The notes under the pieces: generated by a model
The model's database searches: none
What the model was told of the DNA's origin: nothing
What the model saw: only the letters and a program-made list of their open reading frames with translations
NCBI RefSeq assembly: GCF_031179285.1
Contig: NZ_JAPSHY010000001.1
Coordinates: 62,001-126,000 of the forward strand
DNA: 64,000 nucleotides
Source of the DNA: Microbacterium sp.
GTDB taxonomy: Bacteria; Actinomycetota; Actinomycetes; Actinomycetales; Microbacteriaceae
Direction of reading: 5' to 3'
Part shown: positions 51,516 to 61,496 of the stretch, in pieces
How positions within the stretch are numbered: position 1 is the first letter of the stretch
Layout of the letters: each line of letters begins with the position of its first letter
Translations under genes and position numbers: made by a program

Positions 51516-51761
51516 TAGAGTGGATGAGGCTGCCTTCGAGCATCCGTCCAACTTCACATCGACATACGGAGCGGACGGCGGAGAAGCTGGTCCCCTGTGG
51601 TGGGTTCCTCGGCGTGTTGTCGGGTGGCTTTCTACTGGTGGCCAGCGCAGGCGAGATTCGCGGGAGTGCCCGCGCGCCCATATCTGTCCGTTTCCGCTCC
51701 TTCGTGAACACGCTCGCACGTCATACGGACTCGCGAGTCTAAACAAAGAAGGAGAGACCTC
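51516..51761 (+). promoter_or_regulatory. pnp promoter and long structured leader
   Basis: TAGAGT (51516-51521) is a candidate -10 element, giving a leader of about 230 nt. It contains several hairpins: GCTGG (51586-51590) with CCAGC (51642-51646) around a G/T-rich stretch, CGCGGG/CCCGCG (51659-51674) and the perfect palindrome GACTCGCGAGTC (51728-51739) just before the ribosome site AAGGAGAG. In E. coli the pnp leader mediates autoregulation by RNase III and PNPase; a similar control is inferred. The remaining 51398-51515 shows nothing recognisable. Confidence 0.5.
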
Positions 51762-54050
<2,289 letters not shown>

Positions 54051-54063
54051 GCTCACACGAACG

Positions 54064-54102
54064 AGACCCGGGTTTCGGCAGTCATTGCCGGCACCCGGGT
54101 CT
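54064..54102 (+). terminator. Terminator of pnp
   Basis: AGACCCGGGT and ACCCGGGTCT form a perfect 10-bp stem with a 19-nt loop, followed by TCGTCG. The 160 bp from here to the next gene show only a small GCACC-GGGG-GGTGC hairpin at 54200. Confidence 0.8.
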
Positions 54103-54264
54103 TCGTCGTCCCCGTCGTGATCAAACCGTTATGGGAAGTTTCCGCGCCGTTCGCCGGATTGGCCGGAGCGTTCGCGGACGTCGCTTACCCTCGAAGTACG
54201 CACCGGGGGGTGCATTCGATGACACGCAGGCCGGGCGTATCCGGTCGATGCGGGGGTGGTGAGG

Positions 54265-55290
54265 ATGCGGTTGTTCAGCGTAGGCGCTGGCGCCTCCGCC
54301 GAACGTGCTCCCGAGTCGGCAGAGCACCCTTCGGCACCGATCCCCATCGTCGGGCCTGGCGTCGGCGAGACGATCCGGGTTCCCCTCGGCGAGACCGGGT
54401 TCGAGACGTTTCCTATGATGCTCGGAGCCGCGGAGTTCGGCTGGAACGTCGATCTGGAGACGAGTCACGGAATCCTCGATCGGTACACCGAATTCGGCGG
54501 CAATGCGATCCACACCGCTGACGGCTTCTCCGGAGGCCGCAGTGAACACATCATCGGGCAGTGGCTGCGGTCGCGGGGCCTTCGTGAGAAGGCGCTGCTC
54601 GGAGTCAGAGTGGGCGCGCACGCCGACAACCCCGGCCTCGGATCGGTGAACCTCGTCCGGGCCGTCGAAGGCTCGCTCACCAGGCTCGGCGTCGACCGCA
54701 TCGACGTGCTGTATCTCGACGCCACCCTGGACGCCACCACGAATCTCGAGGACACGCTTGCGACGGTGGAGTGGTTGGCGGACGCCGGCAAGGTCGGAGC
54801 CGTCGGCGCCTACGGATTCACCCCGGAGCGACTGGTCGAGGCGCGGATCCTGGCTTCGGCGGGCTATCCGCGTATCGAGGTCATCGACGCACCGTACAAC
54901 CTGGTGCGCCGACAGCCCTTCGAGGGCGATCTGCGATTGGTCGCCGGCGCGCAGAATCTCGCGGTGACGCCGTCGCACGCCCTTGAGCACGGATTCCTGT
55001 CGGGGCGCCACCGCAGGAAGGCGCTCACGTCGCACGGGGTGCGAGGCGAGCAGCTGCGGGGCCACCTCAATCGTCGCGGCATCCGGATCCTGCGCGCGCT
55101 CGATCAGGTCGCCACCGACCTCGGCGTGCCGGTGGCTGCGGTGTCGATCGCCTGGCTTCTGGCGCAGCGGACGGTCGCCGCTCCCATCGTGAACACGTTC
55201 GCGATGGAGCACGTCGACGAGCTGATGCAGGGCGCTGGCGTGACGCTCACGCGGACGCAGATCGCGGACCTCACACGCGCAGGCGACTGA
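54265..55290 (+). CDS. Aldo/keto reductase-fold protein without catalytic tetrad
   Basis: TIM-barrel protein of 341 residues with the aldo/keto reductase layout (GG.SE..IG, SLTRLGVDRID, AGKVGAVGAYGFTPE, YNLVRRQPFEGDL, HGFLSG). All four catalytic positions are changed: Asp to H83, Tyr to F88 (in IHTADGF), Lys to R115 (LGVRVG) and His to D152 (VLYLD). It therefore should not reduce carbonyls by the normal mechanism and may be a pseudoenzyme or NADPH-binding protein. An N-terminal extension of about 40 residues precedes the barrel. ATG at 54265 is chosen; GTG codons at 54256 and 54259 are alternatives. Confidence 0.8.
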   Translation: MRLFSVGAGASAERAPESAEHPSAPIPIVGPGVGETIRVPLGETGFETFPMMLGAAEFGWNVDLETSHGILDRYTEFGGNAIHTADGFSGGRSEHIIGQWLRSRGLREKALLGVRVGAHADNPGLGSVNLVRAVEGSLTRLGVDRIDVLYLDATLDATTNLEDTLATVEWLADAGKVGAVGAYGFTPERLVEARILASAGYPRIEVIDAPYNLVRRQPFEGDLRLVAGAQNLAVTPSHALEHGFLSGRHRRKALTSHGVRGEQLRGHLNRRGIRILRALDQVATDLGVPVAAVSIAWLLAQRTVAAPIVNTFAMEHVDELMQGAGVTLTRTQIADLTRAGD

Positions 55291-55381
55291 ACGCCGAACG
55301 GATCCATTCCAGACGACTGTCACAGACGTGGCATATGGTGGATTGACGCCCAGCGGACGCTGGCGATGAAGCGAGCGGGTT

Positions 55382-55984
55382 GTGACGCACTACATCTATC
55401 TGGTCAGACACGGTGAACATCAGGATGCCGAGCACGGACTCGCCGACGGCCCCCTCTCGCCGCGCGGGCAGCGACAGGCCGAGCTGATCGCCGACCGGCT
55501 TTCCGGTCTGCCGCTCGACGCGGTGTGGCATTCTCCGCTGCTGCGCGCCAACGAGACCGCCCGCGCGATCGCCGGGCGCCTTCCCTCCGTCGACCCCGAG
55601 CCGACGGCGCTGTTGTTCGACTGCGTGCCCACCGGGATGACGGAGGAGACACCCGCCGCGTTCGAACCGTTCTTCGGATCGGTGACCGAAGCCCAGATCG
55701 AGGCCGGCCGCGCACAGATGGCGGATGCCGTCAACGAATTCCTCGTCCGCAAGACCGGCGAGGTCCACGAAGTGCTCATCACCCACAACTTCGTCATCTC
55801 CTGGTTCGTCCGAGAGGTGCTCGGAGCGCCGGAGTGGCGGTGGATGACTCTCAACCAGTCGCACTGCGGGCTGACCATCATCGCCCAGAAGCAGGGTCGC
55901 CCCTGGACGCTGCTGAACCACAACGACACCGGGCATCTGCCCGTCGAGTTGCGCACCGGCATCCCCGATCCGATGCCGGTCTGA
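55382..55984 (+). CDS. Histidine phosphatase family protein
   Basis: Phosphoglycerate-mutase-like phosphatase of 200 residues. The catalytic LVRHGE motif (phospho-accepting His at about residue 10) opens the protein, and the second His is in ITHNFVISWFVREVLG. The fold is complete but lacks the long insertions of true mutases. Substrate is not predictable. GTG start; a TATGGT hexamer at 55334-55339 would give a leader of about 36 nt. Confidence 0.88.
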   Translation: MTHYIYLVRHGEHQDAEHGLADGPLSPRGQRQAELIADRLSGLPLDAVWHSPLLRANETARAIAGRLPSVDPEPTALLFDCVPTGMTEETPAAFEPFFGSVTEAQIEAGRAQMADAVNEFLVRKTGEVHEVLITHNFVISWFVREVLGAPEWRWMTLNQSHCGLTIIAQKQGRPWTLLNHNDTGHLPVELRTGIPDPMPV

Positions 55985-55998
55985 CACGCAGGTCCGCC

Positions 55999-56039
55999 GG
56001 GAGGGGGCTGAGCCATCGGGATCAGCCCCCTCCCGTTTT
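55999..56039 (+). terminator. Strong terminator after the histidine phosphatase gene
   Basis: GGGAGGGGGCTGA and TCAGCCCCCTCCC form a perfect 13-bp stem with a 10-nt loop, followed by GTTTTC. It is the most canonical terminator in the window. Confidence 0.9.
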
Positions 56040-56053
56040 CCCGGCTCGACGGG

Positions 56054-56407
56054 CTAGGCGGGTACGCGGTCGAGGAAGCCGATCACCTGACGGATCCGCC
56101 CGGTGTCGTCGGTGTTCAGCACATCGAAGCCGACGACGAGAGGTTCATCGCCCGCCGGTCCGAGACCCCACTGGAATCGGGTGTAACCGTGGTGGGTGTC
56201 CGGCGTTCCGACGAGGCTGAAGACGAAGCCGGGGAACTGCCCCTGCACCGCCTCGATGACGCCTCCGATGCCAGCGCGGCCGCTGACGGCGACCATCGGG
56301 TCGGTGTATGCCGCGTCATCGGCCCAGTGTCGTTCCAGCAGCGCGGCTCTGACGCCCGTTTCGGTCGCGTTCCAGGTCTCGAGGTAAGCGGTCACGATCT
56401 CGTTCAT
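56054..56407 (-). CDS. NTF2-like / SnoaL-like protein
   Basis: Small cone-shaped NTF2 fold of 117 residues: MNEIVTAYLETWNATETGVRAALLERHWADDAAYTDP with the typical helix-helix-strand opening and DP loop. Such proteins act as isomerases, cyclases or ligand-binding scaffolds. Strong ribosome site GAAGGAGA. It diverges from an XRE regulator with a perfect palindrome between them, so the two are very probably a regulator-target pair. Confidence 0.87.
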   Translation of the reverse strand: MNEIVTAYLETWNATETGVRAALLERHWADDAAYTDPMVAVSGRAGIGGVIEAVQGQFPGFVFSLVGTPDTHHGYTRFQWGLGPAGDEPLVVGFDVLNTDDTGRIRQVIGFLDRVPA

Positions 56408-56471
56408 GGTTTTCTCCTTCTCAAGGGCGGTCTGTGGCGGCATCAGTCGACCGCATGGAGGTGTTCTCGTC

Positions 56472-56490
56472 GATTACCTCAGAGGTAATC
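56472..56490. promoter_or_regulatory. Perfect palindromic operator between NTF2 and XRE genes
   Basis: GATTACCT-CAG-AGGTAATC has 8-bp perfect arms with a 3-bp centre, midway between the divergent genes (65 bp and 32 bp from the starts). It is the likely binding site of the XRE protein, controlling both genes. Confidence 0.75.
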
Positions 56491-56510
56491 GGGCGGCCGT
56501 CGCCGGCGGC

Positions 56511-56516
56511 TACTGT
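56511..56516 (+). promoter_or_regulatory. -10 hexamer TACTGT for the XRE regulator gene
   Basis: It ends 6 nt before the ATG at 56523, and the palindrome at 56472-56490 covers the -35 position. Confidence 0.6.
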
Positions 56517-56522
56517 CGGATC

Positions 56523-57332
56523 ATGACGTTGGCACTCGAGAGGGAATCCGCGGTCGGGACGCTTCTGAGAACGTGGCGCGAGCGGCGCCGGCTCACGCAG
56601 ATGCAGCTGGCGCTCACCACGGACGTCTCGGCGAGACACCTCAGCTTCGTCGAGACCGGTCGGTCGCGACCGACGCCGCAGATGATCGATCGCCTCGCCG
56701 AGTCGCTGGAGGTTCCGCTGCGTGAGCGTAACGAGCTGTTCCTCGCGGCCGGATACGCCCCACGATATGCGGAGCGCGATCTGATGTCGCCCGAGCTCCA
56801 CGCGGTGGCCGACGCCTTCCGCGCGTTGCTCGACGCGCACCTGCCCCATCCCGCACTCGTGCTCGACAGATGGTGGGACATCGTGGACCGCAACGCCGCG
56901 ACGGATCCGCTGCTGGCCGGGTGCGCGACAGAGCTGCTCGAACCACCCGTGAATGTGATCCGACTGTCGCTCCACCCCGCGGGGTTGGCTCCCCGGATAC
57001 GGAATCTCGGCCAGTGGCGTGCCTTCCTTCTCGGCCAGGTGCGCCACCGGTTCGAACGGACCGCCGACCCGCGGCTCGCCGACCTGCTGGAGGAGGTGTC
57101 GACATACTCGCACACGGCGGGCGACCCCGGCACGGGAACCGGCGCCCGGGGCAATGACGTCGTCGTGCCGCTGCGCCTGCTGGTGGACGGCGCTGAGCTG
57201 GCGTTCTTCAGCATCGCCGCCTCGGTCGTATCGGCGACGGATGTCACCCTCGATGACCTTCACATCGAGGCGTTCTACCCGGCGGATGCATTCACGGCCG
57301 AGAAGCTGCGCGGCGCGACGGCAGCTCGGTGA
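56523..57332 (+). CDS. XRE regulator with MmyB-like ligand-binding domain
   Basis: Transcription factor of 269 residues. The N-terminal helix-turn-helix (about 10-70) reads LLRTWRERRRLTQMQLALTTDVSARHLSFVETGRSRPTPQMIDRLA. The C-terminal domain matches the MmyB-like ligand-binding (PAS-like) family: LVLDRWWDIVDRNAATDPLLAG, VNVIRLSLHPAGLAPRI. In actinobacteria such regulators usually repress a divergent oxidoreductase or NTF2-type gene; here the divergent gene is NTF2-like. Its own promoter carries the palindrome, suggesting autoregulation. Confidence 0.92.
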   Translation: MTLALERESAVGTLLRTWRERRRLTQMQLALTTDVSARHLSFVETGRSRPTPQMIDRLAESLEVPLRERNELFLAAGYAPRYAERDLMSPELHAVADAFRALLDAHLPHPALVLDRWWDIVDRNAATDPLLAGCATELLEPPVNVIRLSLHPAGLAPRIRNLGQWRAFLLGQVRHRFERTADPRLADLLEEVSTYSHTAGDPGTGTGARGNDVVVPLRLLVDGAELAFFSIAASVVSATDVTLDDLHIEAFYPADAFTAEKLRGATAAR

Positions 57333-57403
57333 GCGGCATCCGCCCGGCCGCCGCACGCCCGGTCCACTGCGCGGCAGCGCGCCGCCGCGAGCAATGCTCT
57401 CAA

Positions 57404-57409
57404 TAGACT
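57404..57409 (+). promoter_or_regulatory. -10 hexamer TAGACT for dapB (leaderless)
   Basis: Spacer GGAGGC of 6 nt to the ATG at 57416. Confidence 0.65.
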
Positions 57410-57415
57410 GGAGGC

Positions 57416-58156
57416 ATGACCACCCAGGTAGCACTCGTCGGCGGAACCGGGAAGCTCGGAACGATCATCCATGCGGTGATCGATGGGCTCGATGGCTTCG
57501 AGGTGAGCCGCGTGCTCACCTCGGCCAGTGACCTGTCAGAACTCGACGGAGCCGGGTTCGTCGTCGACGCATCCACACCTCAGGTCAGCATCGACGTGGT
57601 CCGCGCTGCTGTCGAGAAGGGCATCAACATCCTCGTCGCCACGTCCGGGTGGTCCGCGGAGCGCATCGCGATGATCCGCCCGCTCGTCGAAGCCGCCGGC
57701 ACGGGAGCGGTGTTCATCCCGAACTTCTCGCTGGGGTCGGTGCTGGGCTCGGCACTGGCATCGGCGGCAGCGCCGTTCTTCGACTCCGCCGAGATCGTCG
57801 AGGCCCACCGCGAGACGAAGATCGATTCTCCCAGCGGCACGGCGGTCCGCACGGCTGAGCTCATCGCTGCCGCTCGCGCGGAGCAAGGACCGGTGAGTGC
57901 TCCCCACGTCGACCAGCGCGCCAGAGGGGAGCAGGTCGGGGGCGTCCCCATCCATTCGCTCCGGCGACCCGGTGTCGTCGCGAGACAGGAGGTGATCCTC
58001 GCGGGCCCCGGGGAGTCCCTCACTCTCACTCACGACACGATCGAGCCCGCGCTCGCGTACGCGCCGGGGATCCGTCTCGCTGTGCCGTTCGCCGCCGGGG
58101 CGACGGGCGTCGTCGTGGGGCTCGAGAGCATGATCGACATCGGCATCCGCTCGTGA
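57416..58156 (+). CDS. dapB: 4-hydroxy-tetrahydrodipicolinate reductase
   Basis: NAD(P)H-dependent step of lysine and diaminopimelate synthesis (246 residues). The nucleotide-binding loop is GGTGKLG. The active-site segment is EAH131-R132-ETK135-IDSPSGTA: the catalytic His and Lys (E. coli H159 and K163) are kept, while the second His of the usual HH pair is Arg. The C-terminal part ends RLAVPFAAGATGVVVGLESMIDIGIRS. dapA lies 5 kb downstream. The next gene overlaps the stop codon. Confidence 0.94.
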   Translation: MTTQVALVGGTGKLGTIIHAVIDGLDGFEVSRVLTSASDLSELDGAGFVVDASTPQVSIDVVRAAVEKGINILVATSGWSAERIAMIRPLVEAAGTGAVFIPNFSLGSVLGSALASAAAPFFDSAEIVEAHRETKIDSPSGTAVRTAELIAAARAEQGPVSAPHVDQRARGEQVGGVPIHSLRRPGVVARQEVILAGPGESLTLTHDTIEPALAYAPGIRLAVPFAAGATGVVVGLESMIDIGIRS

Positions 58157-58623
58157 TGTCGCGTATCGGCGTCGGCCTGATGGGCGCTGCTCTGCTGCTC
58201 TACCTCGCGGTCGCTGTCTGGCTCGCGGTGATGTTCATCGCGGTCGGAACACCGATGTCGATCGGGATGGGGATCGCCCTGATCGCCCTGGGGTCACTCG
58301 GTGCGTGGGCGCTGGTTCGGGAGATGCAGTTCGGGTTCGCGGCGGATCGCCTCGGCCGGAAGCTCGACGCCGAGGGCGGGATGCCGGAGGCGGAGACGGA
58401 GCTCACGCCCAGCGGCCGGGTAGCACGCGCGGACGCCGATGCGCTGGTCACGCGCTACGAGGCTGAGGCGGAGGCTGCGCCGGATGACTGGCGTGCCCGG
58501 TACCGGGTGGGGGTCGTTCAGGATGCGGCGGGACGCCGCAGGGACGCCCGCCTCAGCATCCGCTCGGCGATCCGTCTGGAGCGGTCCGCCCGCGATGTCA
58601 CGCCAGAGTCGCCTCGAGCGTGA
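58156..58623 (+). CDS. Membrane-anchored hypothetical protein
   Basis: A 155-residue protein with two membrane helices near the N-terminus (about 6-28 and 34-54) and a soluble C-terminal part rich in Ala, Arg and Glu that looks like a short helical-repeat (TPR-like) region. The ATG overlaps the dapB stop (TGATG), and a GTG 3 nt earlier is an alternative. Not assigned to a known family with confidence. It overlaps the OsmC gene on the other strand by 26 nt at its 3' end. Confidence 0.75.
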   Translation: MSRIGVGLMGAALLLYLAVAVWLAVMFIAVGTPMSIGMGIALIALGSLGAWALVREMQFGFAADRLGRKLDAEGGMPEAETELTPSGRVARADADALVTRYEAEAEAAPDDWRARYRVGVVQDAAGRRRDARLSIRSAIRLERSARDVTPESPRA

Positions 58624-59023
58624 TCTCGATGCCGGACAGCGCCTGGGAGACCGGGCAGCCCGTCTTCGCCTCGGCGGCGAGCTTCTGGAACGCTTCCGGC
58701 GTGATGTTCGGCACAATGGCGTTCACGTTGAGGTGACTGCCGGTGATGCCGGTGCCGGGCTTGAACGTCACCGACGCCGTGGTGTTCACGCGTTCCGGCG
58801 GGGTCCCGTTCTCGGCGAGCGCGTGCGAGAAGGCCATGCTGAAGCAGGAGGCATGGGCGGCGGCGATGAGTTCCTCCGGTGTCGTGGTGGTGTCGCTTCC
58901 CTCGCTGCGCGCCTTCCAGTCGATCGGGAACGTGCCGAGGTGCGATGACGAGAACGCGACGGTGCCTGACCCCTCGGCGAGAGATCCGGTCCAGGTGGTG
59001 GTCGCTTCGCTGGTGACGGGCAT
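58598..59023 (-). CDS. OsmC family peroxiredoxin
   Basis: Thiol-dependent reductase of organic hydroperoxides, of the OsmC subgroup (141 residues). The two reactive cysteines are present: one in AAHASCFSMAFS and one in TGCPVSQAL. The TTPEELIAAAHASC segment is typical. Strong ribosome site GGAGGAAT. It heads a redox group with the DUF4395 and thioredoxin genes on the same strand, although these lie upstream of it with their own promoter. Confidence 0.93.
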   Translation of the reverse strand: MPVTSEATTTWTGSLAEGSGTVAFSSSHLGTFPIDWKARSEGSDTTTTPEELIAAAHASCFSMAFSHALAENGTPPERVNTTASVTFKPGTGITGSHLNVNAIVPNITPEAFQKLAAEAKTGCPVSQALSGIEITLEATLA

Positions 59024-59098
59024 GATTCCTCCGGTTCTCGCGCTTCGGTAACGCGGTCCCGTAAGCCTAGCGACCGAGGCGGAAGGAGGGAACCGGCC

Positions 59099-59671
59099 TC
59101 AGATCGTCGACGCGGAGCGGCCGACGATGCCGGCGCGCTGGAGGACCAGGTAGATCTGGCATCCGAGGCAGAACCCGAATGCGGCATTGAGGAACGCGGC
59201 GACGAACGCCGCGGCGGTCGCGATCGGCAGCGCCCACGGAACCCCGCCGAGGTGGAGCGCGAGCCCGACTCCGACGACCGCCAGCCCGACCCCCTGGGCG
59301 AAACGCGGCGGGCGCGGATCCTCGAGCTCGGTCGGCGGCGACAGCCGGGGGCGCACCACGCGCCGGAACAGCAGTGCCCACGGAGCGGTGGTCGGTGAGG
59401 CGACGCCCCAGAGGAAAAGCAGGGCGATCACCACCGTCACCAGGAACCCGGGGTCGGATGCCCGATGTCCGACGGATGCGATTCCGACGGCCCAGTTGTT
59501 GCCGGCGATGAACGCGAAGTCTCCGAGGGGTCGCGAGGCGAACCATTCGCCCGGGAGTCTCGCCGTCGAGATACCGATGAGCGAGAGGAACGTCGCCACG
59601 AGGAGCAGGGCGGCGGTGATGGTGGCGGCGAACCGCGGGCCACGGGGATCGATTCCGGTTGGAGGGGTCAT
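59099..59671 (-). CDS. DUF4395 membrane protein
   Basis: A 190-residue membrane protein with about four helices of the DUF4395 family. Its hallmark is a Cys pair near the C-terminus, here in GFCLGCQIYLVLQ. The family occurs next to thioredoxins or in fusion with them, and here it starts 21 nt after the thioredoxin gene on the same strand. A role in moving electrons across the membrane to extracytoplasmic thiols is an inference from the Cys pair and the neighbour. Ribosome site AGGAG. Confidence 0.87.
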   Translation of the reverse strand: MTPPTGIDPRGPRFAATITAALLLVATFLSLIGISTARLPGEWFASRPLGDFAFIAGNNWAVGIASVGHRASDPGFLVTVVIALLFLWGVASPTTAPWALLFRRVVRPRLSPPTELEDPRPPRFAQGVGLAVVGVGLALHLGGVPWALPIATAAAFVAAFLNAAFGFCLGCQIYLVLQRAGIVGRSASTI

Positions 59672-59692
59672 CTGTGCTCCTGATCGTGCGCC

Positions 59693-60106
59693 TCAGACGG
59701 CGGCGAGGGCCTCGGTGAGCGCGTGCTGCTGAGGCACGCCGTGAAAGCGTGCGCGGACGTGTCCGGCACCGTCGACGAGGAATGTGGTCGGCGTCTGGAG
59801 GACGCGGTACCTGGTCGAGAGATCCGGACGGTGGGTGAGATCGACTTCGACGTGGCGGATCCCCGCATCAGTCGCGGCGACACGGCGCAGCATCCGTCGC
59901 ACCTGCGGGCACCGCGCGCAGACTTCCGTGCTGAACTGCACGAAGGTCGCTCGGGCGCCGAGTTCCGTCGCCTCGATGTCGGAGGGTCGCACCCGCAATG
60001 CTCCCGGGTCGACCCGTCGGCCCTCGCGGCGGCGAAGCAGCACGCCGAGCAGCACGGTGAGCACGAGCAGCGCTCCCGCGATCGCGAGGGCGAGCGTCGG
60101 TGACAT
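59693..60106 (-). CDS. Membrane-anchored thioredoxin-like protein
   Basis: A 137-residue protein with an N-terminal membrane helix (about 3-24) and a thioredoxin fold. The active site is C-A-R-C (in [15 protein letters not shown]), not CGPC, followed by the conserved cis-Pro in [10 protein letters not shown]. The basic stretch RRREGRR after the helix suggests the domain is cytoplasmic, or that orientation is unusual for a secreted thioredoxin. It is coupled to the DUF4395 gene. The ATG at 60106 fits TATTCT 6 nt upstream. Confidence 0.87.
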   Translation of the reverse strand: MSPTLALAIAGALLVLTVLLGVLLRRREGRRVDPGALRVRPSDIEATELGARATFVQFSTEVCARCPQVRRMLRRVAATDAGIRHVEVDLTHRPDLSTRYRVLQTPTTFLVDGAGHVRARFHGVPQQHALTEALAAV

Positions 60107-60112
60107 GTGTCG

Positions 60113-60118
60113 AGAATA
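60113..60118 (-). promoter_or_regulatory. -10 hexamer TATTCT for the thioredoxin gene
   Basis: It ends 6 nt before the ATG at 60106. Confidence 0.58.
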
Positions 60119-60200
60119 TGACGACGCGGCGGATGCTGCGGCGGTTGTTTCCGACCGTGACGGAGCCCGATCGCTCACCCCTGGCACGCGTCAGGGAGGG

Positions 60201-60206
60201 TATCGT
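60201..60206 (+). promoter_or_regulatory. -10 hexamer TATCGT for thyA
   Basis: Spacing of 7 nt to the ATG at 60214, which supports that start over open sequence further upstream. Confidence 0.58.
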
Positions 60207-60213
60207 GGCAGGC

Positions 60214-61023
60214 ATGAGCGCTGCCGTCCCGACGCCGTACGAAGATCTGCTCCGCGATGTGCTCGAGAACGGCACTCGCAAGACCGATCGCACCGGCACG
60301 GGGACGACGAGCGTGTTCGGACGCCAGATCAGGTTCGACCTGGCTCAGGGCTTTCCGCTGATCACCACCAAGCGCGTGCACTTCAAGTCGATCGCCTATG
60401 AACTCCTCTGGTTCCTGCGCGGAGATTCCAACGTGCGATGGCTTCAGGAGCACGGCGTGACGATCTGGGACGAATGGGCGGATGCCGAGGGTGATCTGGG
60501 CCCTGTCTACGGCGTCCAGTGGCGTTCGTGGCCGACGCCGGACGGCGGCAGCATCGACCAGCTCGCCGAGGTGATCGAGCAGATCCGCCGCACCCCCGAT
60601 TCGCGCCGCCTCATCGTGTCGGCGTGGAATCCCGCCGACATCCCCGACATGGCCCTCGCGCCGTGCCACGCGCTGTTCCAGTTCTACGTCGCCGACGGCA
60701 AGCTCTCCTGCCAGCTCTACCAGCGCAGCGCCGACCTGTTCCTGGGGGTGCCGTTCAACATCGCCTCTTACGCGCTGCTGACGATGATGGTCGCGCAGCA
60801 GGTCGGTCTGGAGCCCGGCGAGTTCGTCTGGACCGGCGGGGACTGCCACATCTACGACAACCATGTCGAGCAGGTGACCGAGCAGCTGCGCCGTGATCCG
60901 TATCCGTATCCGACGCTGCGTCTGGCACGTCGGCCCGACTCGATCTCCGACTACCGGTATGAGGACTTCGTCGTGGAGGGCTATCAGCACCACGCGCCGA
61001 TCCGGGCGGCGGTGGCGGTATGA
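60214..61023 (+). CDS. thyA: Thymidylate synthase (ThyA type)
   Basis: Methylates dUMP to dTMP using methylene-tetrahydrofolate (269 residues). It has [18 protein letters not shown], the catalytic Cys in LAPC151-HALFQFYV, the [20 protein letters not shown] helix and the C-terminal [11 protein letters not shown]. Its stop overlaps the folA start by 4 nt, so the folate by-product is recycled by the coupled enzyme. Confidence 0.97.
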   Translation: MSAAVPTPYEDLLRDVLENGTRKTDRTGTGTTSVFGRQIRFDLAQGFPLITTKRVHFKSIAYELLWFLRGDSNVRWLQEHGVTIWDEWADAEGDLGPVYGVQWRSWPTPDGGSIDQLAEVIEQIRRTPDSRRLIVSAWNPADIPDMALAPCHALFQFYVADGKLSCQLYQRSADLFLGVPFNIASYALLTMMVAQQVGLEPGEFVWTGGDCHIYDNHVEQVTEQLRRDPYPYPTLRLARRPDSISDYRYEDFVVEGYQHHAPIRAAVAV

Positions 61024-61496
61024 CCTGGGTCGGACTGATCTGGGCCGAGGCTGCGGGCGGGGTCATCGGCGCAGAAGGCGGGATGCCGTGGTACGTGCCT
61101 GAAGACCTCGCCCATTTCAAGGAGACCACGCTCGGTGCGCCCGTCGTCATGGGGCGAAAGACCTGGGACTCGCTGCCCGAGCGCTTCCGCCCGCTGTCGG
61201 GCCGGGAGAACATCGTGATCACGCGTCAGCAGGACTGGGCAGCCGACGGTGCCCGCCGCGCGGCCACCGTCGCCGAGGCCGTCCGCGGACAGGAGCGCGT
61301 CTGGATCATCGGCGGTGCTGACATCTTCCGCCAGGTCATCACGGACGCCGACCGACTGGAGGTCACCGAACTCGACCTCGCGGTCGCCGGCGATGCATAC
61401 GCGCCATCGAAGGCCGGCTGGCGACTCGTCGACGAGGGGGAGTGGCAGACCTCTCGCACCGGAATCCGCTACCGCTTCCTGGGATACGAACGCTGA
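61020..61496 (+). CDS. folA: Dihydrofolate reductase
   Basis: Regenerates tetrahydrofolate from the dihydrofolate made by ThyA (158 residues). The active-site region reads [15 protein letters not shown], with the catalytic acid Asp, then [28 protein letters not shown] and the [10 protein letters not shown] loop. Overlap with thyA (ATGA) indicates coupled translation. The next gene overlaps its stop as well. Confidence 0.97.
   Translation: MTWVGLIWAEAAGGVIGAEGGMPWYVPEDLAHFKETTLGAPVVMGRKTWDSLPERFRPLSGRENIVITRQQDWAADGARRAATVAEAVRGQERVWIIGGADIFRQVITDADRLEVTELDLAVAGDAYAPSKAGWRLVDEGEWQTSRTGIRYRFLGYER

Noticed and set aside
51505..51560. A tRNA-like stretch (GGTAGAG near 51514)
   Set aside because: No acceptor stem, anticodon stem or T-loop sequence (GTTCRA) can be found in register; the motif is better read as a -10 element of pnp.
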